A DNA stretch of 64,000 bases from Guptibacillus hwajinpoensis (GCF_020524165.1 NZ_JAIVKU010000002.1:1-64000), one strand, 5' to 3'. Positions 34,063 through 43,953 are shown, counted from the first letter of the stretch. A program made the numbers and translations. The notes: generated from the sequence alone by a model not told the origin.

Positions 34063-34590
34063 ATGAAGTCTCAAATTAAATTAATCGTATTAGATGTTGA
34101 TGGGGTTTTAACTGATGGTAACTTGTTAATTGGTTCAGATGGAATTGAGTATAAAGGATTTAATACTCAGGATGGAATGGGAATTAGTCTTGCGAGGTAC
34201 ACAGGAATTAAAATAGCTATTATTACAGGTAGAATTTCTAAGGCTGTGGAAAAACGTGCTTCTGAGTTATCAATTGATTTTCTATATCAAGGCATTCATC
34301 ACAAAGTAGAGTGTTTAGAAGAAATGATATCTGAGTTGGGAATTCAGTTAGAAAATGTGTGTTATGTAGGCGATGATCTAAATGATATTCCAATTCTAAA
34401 TATTGTTGGTTTTCCTTGTGCCCCTTCAAATGCAGTGGAATCTGTTAAAAGACGTTCTAAGTACATATCTTCTACGCAGGGTGGTTATGGTGCTGTAAGA
34501 GAAATAGTAGATTATATTCTAGAAGAACAATATAACTATGATCAACTAATAGAAGAGTTTGTAGGGAGAAAAAATGAATTAAAACAATAG
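34063..34590 (+). CDS. kdsC: Kdo-8-phosphate phosphatase KdsC
   Basis: A 175-residue HAD phosphatase of the small C0 type that works as a tetramer and releases free Kdo. Motif I is LDVDGVLTDGNL, with YKGFNTQDGMGISLA, motif II IAIITGR, a Lys in HHKVECLEEM, and motif III CYVGDDLNDIPIL. The start follows the kdsD stop without a gap. Closest activities in the family include the KDN-9-phosphate and N-acylneuraminate phosphatases, but the kdsBAD context argues for KdsC. Confidence 0.92.
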   Translation: MKSQIKLIVLDVDGVLTDGNLLIGSDGIEYKGFNTQDGMGISLARYTGIKIAIITGRISKAVEKRASELSIDFLYQGIHHKVECLEEMISELGIQLENVCYVGDDLNDIPILNIVGFPCAPSNAVESVKRRSKYISSTQGGYGAVREIVDYILEEQYNYDQLIEEFVGRKNELKQ

Positions 34591-34618
34591 GCTAGCACAT
34601 GCTAGCCTATTGTTTTAA
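34579..34618 (+). terminator. Strong stem-loop at the end of kdsC
   Basis: Perfect 19-bp arms (34579-34597 and 34600-34618) around a two-base centre; the kdsC stop codon lies in the left arm and the right arm ends TGTTTTAA. It probably ends the main polysaccharide transcript and separates it from the HIT gene. Confidence 0.75.
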
Positions 34619-34632
34619 AGTGGGGTGTCAAT

Positions 34633-35067
34633 TTGGAGAAATGTGTTATTTGCGAAAAGCATAATCAGAATTTAAATTCTGATATGAAAATATATGAAGA
34701 TGATTATTCTAATATATTCCATGGTCCTTTAACTTCTGGTATATTAGGATACCTTTATATAGAGCCCAAAAGACATGTAGAAAATTATTATGAGTTCAGC
34801 GATCAAGAAGTAGTTGAAATAAACTCACTTGTGAAGAAAGTAACAAAAATGTTAACTGAATTACTTGAAGTAGATAGAATTTATACAGTAATCATTAGTG
34901 AGGCAGTAAGACATCAACATTTTCATCTCATACCTAGAACATATGAAATGGAATTAAAAGGGTTGGATTTAATAGAACAAGCTACTCAACAAAAATCCAT
35001 CAAACCATTAGATAAATTAAGTGTAGATAAATTAATTGAAAGTCTAGTAAACAAACTTAATACATAA
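34633..35067 (+). CDS. HIT-family nucleotide hydrolase/transferase-like protein
   Basis: A 144-residue protein. The histidine triad is RHQHFHLIPR, preceded by a zinc-type CVIC at the N-terminus and GYLYIEPKRHV in the fold core. HIT proteins hydrolyse or transfer nucleotide monophosphates. The C-terminal 35 residues are not typical. The TTG at 34633 follows a weak GTGGGG. Why it is in this locus is unclear; a role in nucleotide-sugar turnover is speculative. Confidence 0.8.
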   Translation: MEKCVICEKHNQNLNSDMKIYEDDYSNIFHGPLTSGILGYLYIEPKRHVENYYEFSDQEVVEINSLVKKVTKMLTELLEVDRIYTVIISEAVRHQHFHLIPRTYEMELKGLDLIEQATQQKSIKPLDKLSVDKLIESLVNKLNT

Positions 35068-35091
35068 ATTAAAGTGAAGTCGGGGGGAAAA

Positions 35092-36837
35092 ATGGACTGG
35101 AAAATAGAATATAACAGATGGAAAGATAGTAAAACCCTAGATGAATCGTATAGACAACCACTTGAATGTCAAGTAAACGAAAGCGTTTTAGAAGATTCTT
35201 TTTACAAAAACCTAGAATTCGGCACAGGCGGTATGCGCGGCGAAATCGGCCCAGGCACAAACCGAATGAACATCTATACAGTCCGCAAAGCCTCTGAGGG
35301 ATTAGCAAGATACATAGAAGAAAAAGGGCAGGAAGCAAAGTTGCGTGGCGTTGTTATTGCATACGATTCAAGACACCAATCTCCTGAATTTGCTTTAGAA
35401 ACCGCAAAAACGCTTGGGTTCCATGGTATTCAAACATACTTATTTGATGCACTTCGTCCAACGCCACAACTTTCATATACAGTTAGATATCTACATGCCT
35501 ATGCTGGAATTGTCATTACAGCAAGTCATAATCCACCGGAATACAATGGGTATAAGATCTATGGTCCTGATGGTGGGCAAATCACTCCGAGTGTTGCTGA
35601 TGAAATTATTCATCACGTGAATACCGTGGAAGACGAACTAGCAGTTAAAGTAGCAGATCCTGAGGAGTTACAAAATACTGGATTTCTAACAATGTTGAAT
35701 GAAAAAATGGATAACGCGTATATCAACCAGTTGAAATCAATCTCACTTAATCAGGAAAAGGATAGTCAAATCAATAAGGACCTCAAAATAGTATTCACTC
35801 CACTTCATGGGACGGGTAACCTTCCAGTGCGTGCTGGTTTAAAAGCGTTAGGATTTGAAAATGTCACGGTTGTCAATGAACAGGAACAGCCTGACCCTGA
35901 ATTTTCAACGGTTGCGAGTCCTAATCCTGAAGAGCACGCGGCTTTTGAACTTGCTATTCAGTATGGTGAGGAATTAGATGCCGACATTCTTCTGGGCACG
36001 GATCCAGATGCTGACCGTGTAGGTGTAGCGGTTCGCAACCTTGAAGGGAATTATGAAGTATTAAGTGGAAACCAACTGGGTGCTTTAATGGTGGACTATC
36101 TTCTCTCTACTAGAAGTAAGAATGGGACTCTTCCGGAAAATGGCGCAATTCTTAAAACAATCGTTACTTCTGAGATTGGGAGATATATCGCAGAAAGTTA
36201 CGGGTTAACAAGTATTGATACCTTAACGGGCTTTAAGTTCATTGGGGAGAAAATCAAAGAGTTTGAAGAAACCGGTGAGCACACGTTTCTTTTTGGTTAT
36301 GAAGAAAGCTATGGCTATCTAATTGGAGACTTTGTGCGGGATAAAGATGCTGTTCAATCATGTCTTTTCGCGGCAGAGATGGCAGCCTATTATAAATCAA
36401 AAGGGAAAACGCTCTATGAAGGGCTGCTAGATGTCTTTGTTAAGTATGGTTATTACCAGGAGGCGCTCGAGTCTCTTACCCTAAAAGGCAAATCAGGTGC
36501 AGAGCAAATTACGACCATTATGGATGAATTCAGACAGAATCCTCCTGAACATATTGCCGATCAAAAAGTTGTAAGGGTTGAAGACTATCAACTGAGCGAA
36601 GCAACAAGAGTACTTGAAAACGTAAAAGAAGAAATCGTGCTACCTAAATCGAATGTCATTAAATACAAGCTTGAAAATGGAGCATGGTTTTGTCTCCGTC
36701 CTTCAGGAACTGAGCCAAAGATGAAACTCTACTTTGGTGTGAAAGAAGATTCATTAGAAGCAAGTCAACGAATGCTTAAGCAAGTAAAGAATGAAGTAAT
36801 GAGCCTAGTTGATCAGATTCTTACTGTCAGAGTTTAA
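35092..36837 (+). CDS. pgcA: Phosphoglucomutase / phospho-sugar mutase PgcA
   Basis: A 581-residue alpha-D-phosphohexomutase that interconverts glucose 6- and 1-phosphate for UDP-glucose synthesis. Motifs: [17 protein letters not shown], phosphoserine loop [18 protein letters not shown], metal loop [10 protein letters not shown], sugar loop [12 protein letters not shown] and phosphate-binding RPSGTEPK. Length fits PgcA. ATG at 35092 follows a GGGGGGA site; upstream GTG 35074 is less likely. GtaB at 38939 uses its product. Confidence 0.95.
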   Translation: MDWKIEYNRWKDSKTLDESYRQPLECQVNESVLEDSFYKNLEFGTGGMRGEIGPGTNRMNIYTVRKASEGLARYIEEKGQEAKLRGVVIAYDSRHQSPEFALETAKTLGFHGIQTYLFDALRPTPQLSYTVRYLHAYAGIVITASHNPPEYNGYKIYGPDGGQITPSVADEIIHHVNTVEDELAVKVADPEELQNTGFLTMLNEKMDNAYINQLKSISLNQEKDSQINKDLKIVFTPLHGTGNLPVRAGLKALGFENVTVVNEQEQPDPEFSTVASPNPEEHAAFELAIQYGEELDADILLGTDPDADRVGVAVRNLEGNYEVLSGNQLGALMVDYLLSTRSKNGTLPENGAILKTIVTSEIGRYIAESYGLTSIDTLTGFKFIGEKIKEFEETGEHTFLFGYEESYGYLIGDFVRDKDAVQSCLFAAEMAAYYKSKGKTLYEGLLDVFVKYGYYQEALESLTLKGKSGAEQITTIMDEFRQNPPEHIADQKVVRVEDYQLSEATRVLENVKEEIVLPKSNVIKYKLENGAWFCLRPSGTEPKMKLYFGVKEDSLEASQRMLKQVKNEVMSLVDQILTVRV

Positions 36838-36842
36838 AGATG

Positions 36843-36865
36843 TAGCCCTCTTTAAAAGAGGGCTA
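36843..36865 (+). terminator. Stem-loop between pgcA and the epimerase gene
   Basis: Perfect 10-bp arms (36843-36852 and 36856-36865) around TAA, six bases after the pgcA stop. No T-tract follows, so it may be an mRNA-stabilising or partial termination structure. Confidence 0.55.
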
Positions 36866-36897
36866 ATAGCAACGATAAGTGTCGGGGGTTACCAGTT

Positions 36898-37779
36898 ATG
36901 TATGAAATCAAACAGTCAGTTATGGATGGATACACAATCTATCAACTGTTCAACTGTGAAACCAATTCAGTGGTGCGAATCGCTCCTGAACGTGGCGGTA
37001 TGGTGGCTGGATACAAATCAGAGGGCGAAGAACTTTTATACCTTAATGAAGAAACATTTAGTGATTCGGAATCCAATGTTCGAGGGGGGATTCCAGTTCT
37101 CTTTCCGATCTGTGGCGAATTAGAAGAAAAGCAGTACCGTTTGAACGGGGTAACATACACCATGAAGAATCATGGATTTGCACGGAACTTGCCATGGGAT
37201 GTTGTCGAGACAAGTACAGAAGATGGCGCACAATTAACGTTACAACTGAAGAGTAAGCGTGAAACAAAAAAATCCTTTCCATTTGATTTTGAGTTGCGTT
37301 TTACGTACATATTAAAAAACAATGAATTGATCATCAAGCAAAGCTACAGCAATCATTCTAGTGAAATCATGCCCTTTTATGCAGGGTTCCATCCTTACTT
37401 TCATTCAGAGGATAAGAATTTAGTTTATCAAGCGGATGCAAAGGACTATTTTGATTACAATGATGGGGAAGTAAAGCCTTTTCATGGTGAAGTTAATTTA
37501 ACCGAGAAGCGTGAAGCAGTTGCTTTGAAACATGTAGACAAACATCAAATTAAATTCGATTTAAAGCAAATGAATCAGCGGATAACAATTTCTTATGGCA
37601 GTGAGTTTAAATATGCGGTGCTTTGGACTGAGCAAAATAAGGGGTTCGTTTGCATCGAGCCATGGATGGCCAAAATGAATGATTTTAATGAAAAAGAAGA
37701 TCTTCAATTTGTTAAACCGGGTGAAACAATGAATACATTCGTCACGATTGGAACAGAAACAATTTGTGAAAGTAGGTAA
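36898..37779 (+). CDS. Aldose 1-epimerase family protein
   Basis: A 293-residue protein of the galactose mutarotase-like fold. Signs: VRIAPERGGMVAGYKSEGEELLYL, GGIPVLFPICGEL, catalytic-type His in MKNHGFARNLPW and FYAGFHPYF, and the Glu in VCIEPWM. It may interconvert anomers of hexoses or hexose 6-phosphates. It sits between pgcA and manA and overlaps no gene; GGGGG-type site precedes the ATG. Confidence 0.87.
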   Translation: MYEIKQSVMDGYTIYQLFNCETNSVVRIAPERGGMVAGYKSEGEELLYLNEETFSDSESNVRGGIPVLFPICGELEEKQYRLNGVTYTMKNHGFARNLPWDVVETSTEDGAQLTLQLKSKRETKKSFPFDFELRFTYILKNNELIIKQSYSNHSSEIMPFYAGFHPYFHSEDKNLVYQADAKDYFDYNDGEVKPFHGEVNLTEKREAVALKHVDKHQIKFDLKQMNQRITISYGSEFKYAVLWTEQNKGFVCIEPWMAKMNDFNEKEDLQFVKPGETMNTFVTIGTETICESR

Positions 37780-37792
37780 GCTGGAGGAGTAT

Positions 37793-38755
37793 ATGTACGA
37801 ACGTCAACCAATCTTTTTAAAACCGAACTTTAAAGATCGTATCTGGGGTGGAACGAATCTGCGTGAGAAATTTGACTATGACATCCCAACAGAAACGACT
37901 GGCGAATGCTGGGGGATATCAGCTCATTCAAATGGACCTTCTGAAATCCTGAATGGTCCGCTTAATGGAAAAACGTTAGATATCATATGGAAAGAAAATC
38001 AAGACCTTTTTCGGAATGAAGGTGGAGAACACTTCCCACTATTAATTAAAATTCTCGATGCGAACAATGATCTTTCCGTACAAGTTCACCCCGACGATTC
38101 CTATGCAAGAGAAGTAGAGAATGAGGCGTATGGAAAAACAGAATGCTGGTACATCCTAGATTGTGAAGAGGATTCTGAGATCATTTTTGGTCACCATGCT
38201 CAATCAAGAGAAGAGTTCCAGCAATTGATTGAAGAGGGCAAATGGGATAGCTTGTTAAGAAGCATTAAGATTAAACCTGGTGAATTCTACTATGTGCCAA
38301 GTGGTACGATACATGCGATCGGAAAAGGCACGATGATTCTTGAAACACAGCAAAGCTCAGACACAACTTATCGGGTATACGATTATGATCGAACGGATTC
38401 AAATGGGAACAAACGTGACCTTCATATTGCGCAGTCAATCGAAGTATCAACCGTTCCTCACGAAGATCCCGAACTTCATCCGAAACGTGAAGTGAAAGAA
38501 GGGCTAGTCCAAACAGAGCTAGTGAAAGAACAGTACTTTACCGTTTGGAAATGGGAAGTAAACGGACATGTTCAACAAGCAACAAATGGCGACTATTTGC
38601 TCGTTAGTGTTCTAAGTGGTGAAGGCAGCATTGGTGTGAAAGATGAGGATGCTCTTTCCATTATGAAAGGCGACCATTTTATCATTCCGTCTACAATGAA
38701 AGAGTTTGTAGTGGAAGGCAAATTAGAAATGATGGTTTCAAAGAGTAACGGATAA
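37793..38755 (+). CDS. manA: Mannose-6-phosphate isomerase, class I (ManA)
   Basis: A 320-residue zinc-dependent isomerase giving mannose 6-phosphate from fructose 6-phosphate. Motifs: KDRIWGGTNLREKF, LLIKILDANNDLSVQVHPDD (zinc ligands), GKTECWYIL, YVPSGTIHAIGKGTMILETQQSSDTTYR read in segments around the active-site His. Length like B. subtilis ManA. ATG at 37793 follows GGAGGAG; an upstream in-frame start lacks a site. Supplies ManC. Confidence 0.94.
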   Translation: MYERQPIFLKPNFKDRIWGGTNLREKFDYDIPTETTGECWGISAHSNGPSEILNGPLNGKTLDIIWKENQDLFRNEGGEHFPLLIKILDANNDLSVQVHPDDSYAREVENEAYGKTECWYILDCEEDSEIIFGHHAQSREEFQQLIEEGKWDSLLRSIKIKPGEFYYVPSGTIHAIGKGTMILETQQSSDTTYRVYDYDRTDSNGNKRDLHIAQSIEVSTVPHEDPELHPKREVKEGLVQTELVKEQYFTVWKWEVNGHVQQATNGDYLLVSVLSGEGSIGVKDEDALSIMKGDHFIIPSTMKEFVVEGKLEMMVSKSNG

Positions 38756-38938
38756 AGAGAGAAAACACGATATCACCGTAATTTGGCGGTTGAGATTTTA
38801 TTTTTTTATTCGGTAATACCTTTTATTTCTTTAAATGGTATTTATAAGAATCGATATGCTATGTATACTAGTCTTATAGATATAGGACTGCAGAACTATG
38901 TACATAATGAAAACTTAAATAAGAGAGGAAGATGAATT

Positions 38939-39826
38939 ATGAAAGTAAGAAAGGCTATTATCCCAGCTGCGGGTCTAGGAACGAGATTCCTTCCTGCGAC
39001 AAAAGCGCAACCAAAAGAAATGCTACCGATCGTGGACAAGCCAACGATCCAATACATTGTCGAAGAGGCAGTGCGAGCAGGGATTGAGGACATCATTATC
39101 GTCAGCGGTCGTGGAAAGCGCGCAATTGAAGATCATTTTGACAAATCCTATGAGTTAGAAGAGACGCTCACGAAGAAACAAAAGCATAAAATGTATGAAG
39201 AAGTGCAAAAGATCTCAAATCTAGCAAACATTCATTACATTCGTCAGAAAGAGCCAAAAGGACTTGGACATGCGATTGGATGTGCGAAGAGCTTTATCGG
39301 TGATGAGCCATTTGCGGTTTTACTCGGTGATGATATTGTACGTTCTGAGCAACCATGTATTGGTCAGTTGATGGACGTATATAACCGCTACAACAGTTCT
39401 GTAGTTGGTGTTCAGCAAGTTGAGAAGGAAAACGTTTCGAAATATGGAATCATTGCACCAAAAGACGGCATGTTGGAGGAAGGTGTTATTCCTGTAGAAA
39501 CATTTGTTGAAAAGCCTTCGATCGAAGAAGCGCCATCCAACCATGCGATTCTTGGTCGTTACGTGCTAACGCCTGAGATCTTTGAAATTCTTGAAACGTT
39601 ACCTACAGGTGCTGGTGGTGAGGTGCAACTGACGGATGCAATTAAAGTATTGAATGAGTCGCAGGCGGTTATTGCTCATGAATTTGAAGGCGATCGTTAT
39701 GATGTTGGGGATAAGTTCGGGTTTATTAAAGCAACGGTTGATTTTGCTTTGGGGAGAGAGGATCTTCAGGGTGAAGTAATGGGGTATTTGAAAAGCGTGT
39801 TGGAGAAGGAATTGTCTTATTCTTAA
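38939..39826 (+). CDS. gtaB: UTP-glucose-1-phosphate uridylyltransferase (GtaB/GalU)
   Basis: A 295-residue nucleotidyltransferase making UDP-glucose. Motifs: [73 protein letters not shown] and [12 protein letters not shown]. Length fits. AGAGGAAG precedes the ATG. It ends the precursor block and is followed by the Wzy-like gene. Confidence 0.96.
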   Translation: MKVRKAIIPAAGLGTRFLPATKAQPKEMLPIVDKPTIQYIVEEAVRAGIEDIIIVSGRGKRAIEDHFDKSYELEETLTKKQKHKMYEEVQKISNLANIHYIRQKEPKGLGHAIGCAKSFIGDEPFAVLLGDDIVRSEQPCIGQLMDVYNRYNSSVVGVQQVEKENVSKYGIIAPKDGMLEEGVIPVETFVEKPSIEEAPSNHAILGRYVLTPEIFEILETLPTGAGGEVQLTDAIKVLNESQAVIAHEFEGDRYDVGDKFGFIKATVDFALGREDLQGEVMGYLKSVLEKELSYS

Positions 39827-40036
39827 TATTTTTGAAAGAGATAAATTTATATATTAAGGTCCTAAATTGCTAGTTCCGTTAACACTGAATATTGGTTATT
39901 TAATGTCTAAAGGATTCACAAGCTATTCATGGTAAAGAGTTCAAAACTAAAAGGATTTCCAAATAAAGTATTGCTCTAGTTAGAAGAGTATATTAGAGTG
40001 TTATAGTGTAGTTAATAGCCCAATAAGGAGCCGATA

Positions 40037-41293
40037 ATGAGAGATATTAGTTTTGAAAAAAGACTTCCAAGTTCAATAATAAATACTACTCCCAATATAT
40101 TTAACATATATTTGTATTTAATATTCTTCTTCATAATTTTTTCAAGTGGAGCAATACTTGATCAAAAATATTTAAATTTTTCACAAATAATTGTATTAGG
40201 TCTTTGTATACCGATATTTTTCTTGAGTAGAAATTTTAATTATAAGCAATTATTTTTCTTAACATTAGTGATTCCATTTTTCATTGTAATTAATTTTTTT
40301 AATTACGATGATACTATAATAAATTATCTTCTTTTTATTATTAAATTTATATTTATTTTCTTTTTAGTTAGATACTGTATAATCAAAAATATTGATATAT
40401 TTAAAATAATAAATAATTTAATAATAGGAATTTGTATTTATTCTATATTTACATATGTTTTTTTAGATATTATGAAAATCTTTCCTTATTATATGGAAGT
40501 GATAAATGAAAAACCATATAAAGTTTTCATGGGATTTCATTTTCACTGGCAAGAAGTTAATTGGTTTTCATGGAGAGTAGTAAGAAACAACTCAATATTT
40601 TGGGAACCTGGTGTTTTTCAAATATATATTAGTTTTTCTTTATTTTATCAACTTTTTATAAAAGAAAAAATTAGAAAATCAGTGTTAATTTTATTAGTTC
40701 TTAATATGTTTACAACCTTTTCAACTACAGGTTTTTTAATTGTTTTGACGTTACTCACATTTAAATACTTAAAACAAAAACCTAAGACAAATATAGGCTT
40801 GATCTTTAAAATATATATAGTTCCAATTATAATAATTACCGCTATAATTATAGGGTTACAAATTTTTAACCAAAAAGTAAATAATGGGACTGTTTCGTAC
40901 GATTTACGAACTAATGATTTAAACATTGGTATAGACTTGTTTTTTCAAAAACCGTTTTTAGGTTGGGGATATTTAAATAATAATGAATTTAAAGCTTTAA
41001 CAGGTACAAGTAATAATAGTAACGGATTAGTATCCATGATGTTTCACCAGGGGATGATGGGATTAGTATTCCATACCTTCCCAATTTTGGTGTTGATATT
41101 GAGTTTGTTTAAGAATAAAGGACTTATGGTAGCATTATCTTTTGGTGTTTTTTATTTTGTATCTGCTGCAACTGAACCGCTAATGTATGCAAATTTCTTT
41201 AATGTTTTTATTTCCATGGGATTTATTGCCATTTTCGAACGGAAGCTATTTTATTCTTGGACAAAAAAAGAAAACGTTCTAATGGAGTATTAA
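40037..41293 (+). CDS. Wzy/O-antigen ligase-like polysaccharide polymerase
   Basis: A 418-residue, very AT-rich gene for a protein with about ten to eleven membrane segments and an extracellular loop holding FWEPGVFQIYISFSLF and later FLGWGYLNN, patterns seen in Wzy and WaaL-type proteins (PF04932). It probably polymerises flipped repeat units at the outer face. AAGGAG precedes the ATG. The downstream gene begins directly after its stop. Confidence 0.82.
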   Translation: MRDISFEKRLPSSIINTTPNIFNIYLYLIFFFIIFSSGAILDQKYLNFSQIIVLGLCIPIFFLSRNFNYKQLFFLTLVIPFFIVINFFNYDDTIINYLLFIIKFIFIFFLVRYCIIKNIDIFKIINNLIIGICIYSIFTYVFLDIMKIFPYYMEVINEKPYKVFMGFHFHWQEVNWFSWRVVRNNSIFWEPGVFQIYISFSLFYQLFIKEKIRKSVLILLVLNMFTTFSTTGFLIVLTLLTFKYLKQKPKTNIGLIFKIYIVPIIIITAIIIGLQIFNQKVNNGTVSYDLRTNDLNIGIDLFFQKPFLGWGYLNNNEFKALTGTSNNSNGLVSMMFHQGMMGLVFHTFPILVLILSLFKNKGLMVALSFGVFYFVSAATEPLMYANFFNVFISMGFIAIFERKLFYSWTKKENVLMEY

Positions 41294-42580
41294 ATGAATC
41301 GTTTTAAAACACTCAAAACCTCCGAAAAATTAATGATTATTATTGTAGTGATTCATCTGATTGTTATACTAGTACTATTTTTGAAACAGGAAGGGAAAAC
41401 ACCAAAAGAACCTCTAAGACCACTACCTACTTTTTCAAAGAGTATAGGGGTTAGTATACACCCTGGTTTAACAGAACAAGATATTCAAAAAATCAATGAT
41501 GCAGGAATTAACATTGTGAGGATTGACATATTTTGGTCGAGTGTTGAAAAAACAAAAGGCATATATGATTTCAAAGGTAGTGGGTACGATCAATTAAATG
41601 ATTTATTAACAAAGTATGATATAAGACCTTACTACATTTTGGCTTATGAAAATCCATTATATGAAAGACAAAGATCTATAGTAACAGATGAAGGTAGAAC
41701 TGGATTTATCAATTTTGTGGCAGCTACTGTTGATAGGTATAAAGGACAAAATATAATTTGGGAAATTTGGAATGAACCTAATTTAGAAACATTCTGGAAA
41801 CCACAACCTAGTATTGATGAGTATAGTACTCTAGTAAAAGAAGTAAGTCCTATTATTCAACAAAAAGATCCTACAGGAGTAATAGTTGCCCCTGCTTTGG
41901 CAGGAATACACGAAAAATCTATGGAATGGTTAAAGCAGTTGTTTGAAGAAAATATACTAAACTATATTGATGCAATTTCTGTTCATCCATATCGAAATAA
42001 TCATCCAGAGTCTGCATTATATGATTATCAAGTATTAAGAAATCTCCTCAGTGATTATTCGGATGAGGATATTCCTATCATTTCTGGTGAATGGGGTTAT
42101 TCCATGCATCAGAAAGATAATATCTCAATTAATGAAATAGAACAAGCATCCTATCTTGCAAGAACTTTTCTTATTAATTATATGTTTGAAATTCCAATTA
42201 GCATTTGGTATGACTGGAAAAATGATGGAGTAGATAAAAATAATAAAGAGCATAATTTTGGATTGTTATGGTATGATTCTACTCCAAAATTATCTTTCTT
42301 ATCCATTCAAACATTATCTAAAACTTTAAATGGTTTTAAATACATTGAAAGAATACATACATCTAATTCAGAAAACTATATAATAAAATTTAAAAATAGT
42401 AATGGGAAAAATATTATTGTTTTTTGGACCACTAGTAAAAACAAACAAGATATAAAAATTCCTCTGAAATCGGGAAACGGGGAAGTTGTTTCGATGCTAG
42501 GGGCCGAACATAGATTGAAATGGGAAAAAGAGGTTGATTTGACTCTCACGTCTAGACCTAATTATTTATTAATAGATTGA
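41294..42580 (+). CDS. Membrane-anchored glycoside hydrolase, PslG-like (GH39/GH-A clan)
   Basis: A 428-residue protein: one N-terminal transmembrane anchor (about 13-30), then an extracellular TIM-barrel glycosidase. The acid/base Glu is in IWEIWNEPN and the nucleophile Glu in IISGEWGYS, with DAISVHPYR and ISIWYDWKNDG also typical of the PslG/GH39 group. PslG-type enzymes cut polysaccharide as it is made or retained. It is directly coupled to the Wzy-like gene, so it likely trims the same polymer. Confidence 0.85.
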   Translation: MNRFKTLKTSEKLMIIIVVIHLIVILVLFLKQEGKTPKEPLRPLPTFSKSIGVSIHPGLTEQDIQKINDAGINIVRIDIFWSSVEKTKGIYDFKGSGYDQLNDLLTKYDIRPYYILAYENPLYERQRSIVTDEGRTGFINFVAATVDRYKGQNIIWEIWNEPNLETFWKPQPSIDEYSTLVKEVSPIIQQKDPTGVIVAPALAGIHEKSMEWLKQLFEENILNYIDAISVHPYRNNHPESALYDYQVLRNLLSDYSDEDIPIISGEWGYSMHQKDNISINEIEQASYLARTFLINYMFEIPISIWYDWKNDGVDKNNKEHNFGLLWYDSTPKLSFLSIQTLSKTLNGFKYIERIHTSNSENYIIKFKNSNGKNIIVFWTTSKNKQDIKIPLKSGNGEVVSMLGAEHRLKWEKEVDLTLTSRPNYLLID

Positions 42581-42667
42581 ATAATTATATGGAACCACGT
42601 TGACAATTTGTGAAGTTGAAAATGTCTGAAGAGGATTGCCGATAGTATAATAGATATGACATTGCCC

Positions 42668-43542
42668 CATTAGAGCTCCGCCAACGCCTGGACCGATCTC
42701 AGTTGCCTCGATCTTTAGGCTGGGTGATTTTATTCGGTGCACTGGCAGGTTTGCCCGCAATGATTATTGCTGGTCCTATTTTCGGTAAATACATCGGAAA
42801 CAAAATTCACGTTAAGGTTCCTGACTTTGTAACGCAAAACGAAATGGAACAGCCAAAAAACGAAAAAGAACTTCCAAGCTTTTTATCAATCGTTATTTTA
42901 ATCCTTATTCCACTTGTCCTTATCCTAGTAAATACTGTCTCAGGTCAGATCTTACCGGAAGATAGTTTTACAAGATCATTCTTAACCTTTGTTGGACATC
43001 CTTTCATTGCCTTAACCCTTTCGACACTCCTCACGTTCTATTTCTTAGGAACAAAACGAGGGTACACGAAAGAAGAAGTGCAAAACATTGCAACAAAATC
43101 ACTAGAACCTGCCGGAATCATTATCTTAGTAACAGGTGCTGGTGGCGTCTTCAAACAAACGCTCATTAACAGTGGCGTTGGTGATATTCTAGGCGAAATG
43201 ATGGCAACTTCCAGTTTACCAATCGTTCTATTAGCCTTCCTAATTTCCACTTTCGTCCGAGTGGCGCAAGGATCTGCAACGGTTGCCATGATTACAGCAG
43301 CTGGTCTAATGTCACCAATCATCAGCATGATGGACGTTTCTGAACCAATGCTTGGACTACTGGTTATTTCTATTGCGAGTGGGGCAACCGTCTTTACCCA
43401 CGTAAACGACTCCGGCTTCTGGTTAGTCAATCGATTCTTTGGCTTAACAGAGAAACAGACGCTCCAGACGTGGACAGTTATGGAAACGCTGATTGGATTT
43501 ATTGGATTTGGGGTTGTATTTGTGATTAGTTTTTTTGTGTAG
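42668..43542 (+). pseudogene. 5'-truncated, frameshifted GntP-family transporter gene
   Basis: Only the C-terminal two thirds of a GntP/gluconate:H+ symporter-type gene remain. In one frame PPTPGPISVASIF (42678-42716) matches the family PP-PGP motif; after a frameshift near 42717 the sequence continues LGWVILFGALAGLPAMIIAGPIFGKYIGNK to the stop at 43542 with several membrane helices. The N-terminal part of about 120 residues is absent and no start with a ribosome site exists. The break lies 90 bases after the glycosidase gene. Confidence 0.85.
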
Positions 43543-43680
43543 GGTAAATGGTAGATTACAATTATATGAATAATAGAAGGCTGGGAGACTATTCGAGAGG
43601 GATTGGTTTCCTGGTTTTTTTATTTGTGGAGCTGTGAGCGATAGAGGGATTATAGAAATGCAGAATCACATGAGAGCAGT
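43451..43680 (+). repeat. GntP-tail duplication, copy 1
   Basis: The last GntP codons and about 140 bases beyond (GACGCTCCAGA, GGAAACGCTGATTGGATT, GGAGACTA-TCGAGAG, GGTTTCCTG, TTTTTATTTGTGGAG) recur in the same order at about 48257-48460. The two copies bracket the 1355-residue surface protein gene. Confidence 0.8.
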
Positions 43681-43953
43681 AGAATTTTTTGTTTTATTTT
43701 ATATTAGCTGCGATTAGGATTTGCCCCAATGAGCTAAGTTATGTCTATTTAGCTATAAGAGCCACAGCATACCAAAAGTCTGTACAATCTTTAGATTAGC
43801 TCATCTGTTTTCTTTTGCAAAGCTAGTAAAATAGTCGATCTGTTCCAGTAATTGAGGATAACTGGTAAGGAAATGTGCGTTATTTGGTAGAAATAAACAA
43901 TTCATGATGTATAATAGTAACTGTTAGTTTTATACGGGAGAGGGGAATTTTTT
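43543..43953 (+). other. Intergenic region upstream of the giant surface protein
   Basis: Contains the end of GntP-tail copy 1, then AT-rich sequence with a TATAAT at 43910-43915 that probably drives the surface gene, and a GGAGAGGGG ribosome site. No other gene seen. Confidence 0.5.
43910..43915 (+). promoter_or_regulatory. Candidate -10 box of the giant surface protein gene
   Basis: A TATAAT 39 bases before the TTG start. No good -35 at 17 bases; TTGGTA lies about 20 bases upstream, so the promoter may need an activator or be weak. Confidence 0.35.

Noticed and set aside
31515..34590. Sialic acid or legionaminic acid pathway instead of Kdo
   Set aside because: The aldolase has KdsA rather than NeuB motifs and an arabinose-5-phosphate isomerase with SIS and CBS domains is present; no epimerase or NeuC-like gene is near.
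38761..38815. Terminator after manA
   Set aside because: Only a four-base-pair stem (ACCG/CGGT) precedes the T-rich stretch; too weak to call.
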